Assembly (NCBI GenBank): GCA_002315285.1
Contig: DCGR01000028.1
Location: forward strand, 5,017-22,162
From: Bacteroides sp. UBA1773
GTDB lineage: Bacteria > Bacteroidota > Bacteroidia > Bacteroidales > Bacteroidaceae
Direction of reading: 5' to 3'
Length of the DNA: 17,146 bases
The notes beneath the pieces were generated by a model. That model was not told where the DNA came from and ran no database searches. It saw only the letters and a list, made by a program, of their open reading frames with translations. Numbering within the stretch: the stretch's first letter is position 1; each line of letters opens with the position of its first letter. Below are positions 14,501 to 17,146 of the stretch, piece by piece. The translations under genes and the position numbers were made by a program.

Positions 14501-16441
14501 CTATTCGTTCGTAAACTGATTGAGTATGTAGGTGGTACGCAATATTTCGGCCACGTTCATGGCAAACGAAACCGCTCCGCGTCCGGTAAATGGCGGATTG
14601 CCATCAAAAAGCTCTGGCATGGAGCCGATGCAACTTTGTGTCATCTCGTCCTCATAGCCTATGAGCTGGCGTTCCACAAAGCCCACCCCGCCCATCTTGT
14701 ACAGTTTGAGATAGGCCTCAAAGTAAAAGCCTGCCAACCATGGCCAAGCCGTTCCCTGATGATAGGCGTGGTCGCGTTGCAAGGGCGACCCGGCATAGAT
14801 GGGATTGTAGCCACTGCTCTTCGGGCTCAACGAGCGCAATCCCTTGGGGGTGAGCAATTCCCTCGTCACGATCTGCACGATGTCCTTCATCTGCATGACG
14901 CCTAACGGCGAATAGTCGAAGGCACAGGCAAAAATCATGTTGGGACGCACGCTCCAATCCTTGGCCATGCTCTCGTCCACATAATCGAACAGGTAACCAT
15001 GTTCGTTCATGAAGGTGCCTACAAACGATTGCTTCGCCCTTTGGGCTATCTGAAGGAGTTGTTCCGCAAATGCCGTATCGCCGGACAACAAACTTGCCGT
15101 AAAGCAAAGCGCATTATACCAAAGCGCATTGATCTCCACCACATATCCGGAACGTGGCACCACCGGCCGTCCGTTGACGGAAGAGTTCATCCAGGTCACG
15201 GCCCGTTCTTTCCCGTTTGTGAAAAGCAATCCGTTGTCGTGGAAAAACAAGTTGGGATGTTGGTTCCGGCAAATGAAATGCATGATTGCCGACAGCAGGT
15301 CGCCATATCGCTCCTTGCATTGTGCCGTGCCCACCATGTTGGCATATTGCTGCAAACACCACACGCACCATAGCAACACATCGGGATGCTGCATCTCGGA
15401 AATGCCCAATCCCGACGGGTTGTCGTTGATGAACAACATTGCCGCTTTCCGGGCTGTGGCCATCACCGCTTCGAACCTATCTTGCTCCCCAGTGGCGAGT
15501 GTCAGTCCGGGCAGGGCTATGAACAGGTCGCGCGCACGGCATCTGAACCAAGGATAACCCGCCAGGATGTAATGCTCGCCTCCCTGCCTGTTGAGAAACT
15601 GGTGGGCGGAGCACACCAGGCAATTATGGAAGCTGTTGCGTGGGATACGTGCGTCTATCTCTTGTCCAAACACGTTTTCCAGCTTTTGTGTCTCCGTTTC
15701 GGTAATGCCTCCTGAGAATATGACCGTTTCTCCCCGTTGCATCTCCGTCTCGAAATACCCCGGCACATAAAGGTCCTCCGTGAAGTCGTAGCCACGCTCC
15801 CGTTCCTTCACATATTCCAGATTCCTGTACCAGTCAGGTCGGAACACGAAATCGTTCGCCTTGCTCAACTGCATGTAAAGATGCGGATAACCCGCATACA
15901 TACACGTCTCGATGCCATTTTCCACATTCCTGTATTCACGGCTTGCCTGTGGGTTTTCGTGGGTGAACTTATGGACGCTTCGGAAAGCGAGGAATGGCTG
16001 CAGACGCAGCCTGATGGGGGCTTGTGCCTCCACAAGCGTATAACGGATGAGTATCCGGTTCTCGTAGTGAACGAACAATTTCTCCTTCTTCAGTATCACG
16101 CCCCCCACGCGATAGAGCGTGGTAGGCACCTTTTCCCAGCTGTAGTCACGGATGTACTTATGTCCTTTGGGGTCATAATTGCCGCCCTGATAACGATGCA
16201 GGCCCAGATTGAACGATGCGCCATGCTGTATCACCGTCTCGTCGAGCAACGACAGCAGCACATGGTTCTCGTCATCGATTTCCGGCACAGGCATCACAAG
16301 CAGTCCATGATACTTGCGAGTGTTGCAATTCACAATGGTCGTGCAGTGGTAAGCCCCCGAACTGTTGGTCCGCAGAATCTCTTTCTGTAGCGATTCCTCC
16401 AGATTGGTCATCAGAGTCTTGTCGAAATGTAAGTAACTCAT
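14501..16441 (-). CDS. Glycogen debranching enzyme (amylo-alpha-1,6-glucosidase, GH133 type)
   Basis: A 646-residue cytosolic enzyme expected to remove alpha-1,6 branches of glycogen. The N-terminal domain has NSSGAYHCTTIVNCNTRKYHGLLV (about 26-49), the bacterial/archaeal GDE start pattern. The C-terminal (alpha/alpha)6 domain has AGYPWF...ARDLFIALPGL, TWMNSSVNGRPVVPRSGYVVEINALWYNAL in two adjoining blocks, DHAYHQGTAWPWLAG, and MPELFDGNPPF whose Glu610 is a candidate catalytic residue. The frame extends upstream to a TTG at 16480, but the -7 promoter box (16468-16475) lies within that extension, so I take the ATG at 16441 (MSYLHFDK). It is the first gene of the operon with the glycosyltransferase, GH57 protein and CutC. 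Confidence 0.92.
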   Translation of the reverse strand: MSYLHFDKTLMTNLEESLQKEILRTNSSGAYHCTTIVNCNTRKYHGLLVMPVPEIDDENHVLLSLLDETVIQHGASFNLGLHRYQGGNYDPKGHKYIRDYSWEKVPTTLYRVGGVILKKEKLFVHYENRILIRYTLVEAQAPIRLRLQPFLAFRSVHKFTHENPQASREYRNVENGIETCMYAGYPHLYMQLSKANDFVFRPDWYRNLEYVKERERGYDFTEDLYVPGYFETEMQRGETVIFSGGITETETQKLENVFGQEIDARIPRNSFHNCLVCSAHQFLNRQGGEHYILAGYPWFRCRARDLFIALPGLTLATGEQDRFEAVMATARKAAMLFINDNPSGLGISEMQHPDVLLWCVWCLQQYANMVGTAQCKERYGDLLSAIMHFICRNQHPNLFFHDNGLLFTNGKERAVTWMNSSVNGRPVVPRSGYVVEINALWYNALCFTASLLSGDTAFAEQLLQIAQRAKQSFVGTFMNEHGYLFDYVDESMAKDWSVRPNMIFACAFDYSPLGVMQMKDIVQIVTRELLTPKGLRSLSPKSSGYNPIYAGSPLQRDHAYHQGTAWPWLAGFYFEAYLKLYKMGGVGFVERQLIGYEDEMTQSCIGSMPELFDGNPPFTGRGAVSFAMNVAEILRTTYILNQFTNE

Positions 16442-16467
16442 TGGTCGGTTTCTCTTTTTTGCATCGC

Positions 16468-16499
16468 CAAAAATAAGCAAACCTTATGAGGAAAACAAA
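16468..16499 (-). promoter_or_regulatory. Bacteroidetes-type promoter of the glycogen operon
   Basis: Minus-strand TTTG (16496-16499), exactly 20 bases, then TATTTTTG (16468-16475), a full -7 match. Transcription should begin near 16464, giving a leader of about 20 bases that ends in an A-rich AAAAAAGAGAAACC run before the ATG at 16441. Confidence 0.75.
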
Positions 16500-16586
16500 T
16501 GTTTTCGTCAAAAAAACGCAAAAACATGTTGAAGAACATTCCTCGGCATGATTTTGTGGAAAATTTCCTGACGCTCAGCACCTGCG

Positions 16587-16646
16587 GCGGAGCGGAGCCA
16601 CCATCCGAAAAGAGTGGAACCGCGCCAGCGATACTGCCAGCCAAGC
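16587..16646 (+). repeat. Dispersed intergenic repeat, copy B
   Basis: This 60-base stretch matches minus-strand 460-518 at about 51 of 60 positions. The long shared block is AGCGATACTGC, flanked by GCGGAGCG, ACCATC, GAAAAG and CGCGC. Similarity stops at AAGC (16643-16646), where the 22-bp palindrome begins, and a short CGGAA match resumes just after it. Copy A has CGGAA in the corresponding place without the palindrome. Confidence 0.8.
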
Positions 16647-16666
16647 CTGCCTGCCGGCAGGCAGGC
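16645..16666. repeat. Perfect 22-bp GC-rich palindrome
   Basis: The arm GCCTGCCTGCC is followed with no loop by its exact reverse complement. Palindromes of this GCCTGCC type are, as far as I recall, scattered between genes in several Bacteroidetes genomes. It appears inserted into repeat copy B, replacing about three bases present in copy A. Confidence 0.85.
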
Positions 16667-16678
16667 GGAAAACAAGAA

Positions 16679-16721
16679 CGTCGGGAGACACCCCACCTGC
16701 CCTGTGGAGTGCCTCCCGACG
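16679..16721 (-). terminator. Strong 18-bp hairpin, possible minus-strand terminator or structured RNA
   Basis: Arms 16679-16696 and 16704-16721 enclose a 7-base loop. In minus-strand RNA all 18 positions pair, including two G-U wobbles; in plus-strand RNA the same positions are A-C mismatches, so the minus strand is the better-folding one. On that strand the stem is followed by TTCTTGTTTTCC, a moderately U-rich tail. No minus-strand gene is seen upstream within the window, so what it would end is unclear; it might end a small RNA started near 17000. Confidence 0.4.
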
Positions 16722-16754
16722 CGATTCGCACTTGTGCAATACACTGAAAAGTAT

Positions 16755-16787
16755 GTAAAGTGTGTAAAGTGCAAAAGTGCACTTGCA
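16755..16787. repeat. Short tandem units with an embedded palindrome
   Basis: GTAAAGTG occurs at 16755-16762 and 16764-16771, followed in the same 9-base period by AAAAGTGCA. The run ends in the perfect palindrome AAGTGCACTT (16775-16784). It could be a protein-binding site or simple slippage. Confidence 0.5.
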
Positions 16788-17005
16788 TCAAAATTTGTAT
16801 CAATATACACTATTTCGCATAAATATACAAATAAAGACAGTCATGTGAATTTAACATCATTTAACCCACATTGCAGGGGTCGTAACTACTCAGCGAATCC
16901 CTTTCAATGCCTTCATTTAGCATCGTTAAGAGCGTTGTCGTTTTAGATTCTCGTACAGGGGTACAGGTGTTTTATTTCATCAAAATCTCAGAGGGTGATA
17001 ATTTG

Positions 17006-17013
17006 CAAAGGTA
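17006..17013 (-). promoter_or_regulatory. Isolated minus-strand -7 box
   Basis: TACCTTTG on the minus strand fits TAnnTTTG but has no -33 TTTG/TTG at the proper distance. If used, transcription from about 17002 would run through the hairpin at 16679-16721 and towards the glycogen operon. Confidence 0.25.
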
Positions 17014-17056
17014 TTGTATATTAATGGTTTATAGTGTAAAATAAATCGAAAAATCG

Positions 17057-17087
17057 TTGGTGGAATGATTCTTTTTTTGTAACTTTG
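17057..17087 (+). promoter_or_regulatory. Plus-strand promoter for a gene beyond the right edge
   Basis: TTG (17057-17059), a 20-base spacer, then TAACTTTG (17080-17087), a full -7 match with ideal spacing. Transcription should start near 17091-17093. The gene it serves is at or beyond the window edge. Confidence 0.65.
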
Positions 17088-17092
17088 CACTG

Positions 17093-17146
17093 ATGATGGA
17101 GCAAATTACGGACATAAAGGATAAATGCTTATCCGTTATTTGCTGA
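17093..17146 (+). CDS. Edge sequence: 17-codon micro-ORF or leader of the next gene
   Basis: An ATG at 17093, almost at the predicted transcription start, opens a 17-residue frame (MMEQITDIKDKCLSVIC) that closes with TGA at the last base. A second ATG at 17125, in another frame, preceded by AAAGGATAA, is open to the edge (MLIRYLL...). The second may be the true gene start with a ~33-base leader, in which case the first is a chance frame or an overlapping upstream ORF. Too little sequence is present to decide. Confidence 0.2.
   Translation: MMEQITDIKDKCLSVIC

Larger units (their letters stand above)
16442..17146. other. Non-coding right flank of the glycogen operon
   Basis: About 700 bases without a convincing gene. 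The short frames here read repeat-derived sequence (for example a CRQAG stretch from the palindrome) and have no family resemblance. Contents: the glycogen operon promoter, copy B of the dispersed repeat, a nested palindrome, an 18-bp hairpin, 9-base tandem units, an isolated minus-strand -7 box (17006-17013) and a plus-strand promoter at the edge. The part 16790-17050 is AT-rich and I recognise nothing in it, including no tRNA. Confidence 0.7.

Noticed and set aside
16442..16480. N-terminal extension of the debranching enzyme to a TTG at 16480
   Set aside because: The -7 promoter box lies inside the extension, and the ATG at 16441 gives the normal start of the family.
16645..16666. Palindrome as an integration or transposon end
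   Set aside because: There is no transposase or integrase, no target duplication and no paired inverted end in the window; it fits better as a small dispersed palindrome.
16438..16803. Minus-strand 121-codon frame over the right intergenic region
   Set aside because: It runs through the repeat, palindrome and promoter; its CRQAG-type stretch is the translation of the palindrome; it has no family resemblance.
16790..17050. tRNA or other known RNA gene in the AT-rich right flank
   Set aside because: I found no cloverleaf, no T-loop GTTCGAATC-type segment and no recognisable RNA family; only weak inverted repeats such as ATTTGTAT/ATACAAAT.
1..17146. CRISPR array, phage or defence island
   Set aside because: No regularly spaced direct repeats with unique spacers, and no phage or defence genes; all well-supported genes are housekeeping or storage metabolism.

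Overview
The window looks like a chromosomal segment of a Bacteroidales bacterium, most likely of the Prevotella/Bacteroides group. The evidence is the encoded proteins (a Bacteroidetes-type PurL start, the ileS-dksA/traR-lspA-DUF4296 order, and a GH57 / glycogen synthase / debranching enzyme cluster), repeated matches to the Bacteroidetes promoter (a -33 TTTG/TTG element about 20 bases before a -7 TAnnTTTG box), and A-rich start regions without strong Shine-Dalgarno sites. It reads as ordinary housekeeping and storage-metabolism chromosome. I see no phage, transposase, CRISPR array, rRNA or tRNA.

Left part (1-8273, all minus strand). The 5' end of purL is cut by the left edge. A 356-base non-coding stretch follows, holding a 7-base-period tandem repeat and one copy of a dispersed ~60-base repeat. 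Next, in transcription order, come tex, then its own promoter and ileS-dksA/traR-lspA-DUF4296 lipoprotein, packed with gaps of 39, 12 and 1 bases. LspA matures lipoproteins, and its last partner is itself a predicted lipoprotein.

Centre (8370-11229, plus strand). A Sfp-type phosphopantetheinyl transferase is followed by a large transglutaminase-fold lipoprotein that carries a second, catalytically empty transglutaminase-like segment. This pair converges on, and overlaps by 39 bases, the next operon.

Right part (16441-11191, minus strand). A good promoter drives glycogen debranching enzyme, a glycogen-synthase-like glycosyltransferase, a GH57 protein and CutC. The GH57 and CutC genes overlap as ATGA. 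The last ~700 bases are non-coding, with a second copy of the dispersed repeat (nested with a 22-bp perfect palindrome), a strong 18-bp hairpin, short tandem repeats and a plus-strand promoter for a gene beyond the right edge.

Most notable points: IleRS carries GIHH in place of the class I HIGH signature, a swap linked to extreme mupirocin resistance; the GH57 protein has lost its apparent catalytic pair; the DksA-like protein keeps only half of its zinc cysteines; and the two ends of the window share a previously unlabelled intergenic repeat.
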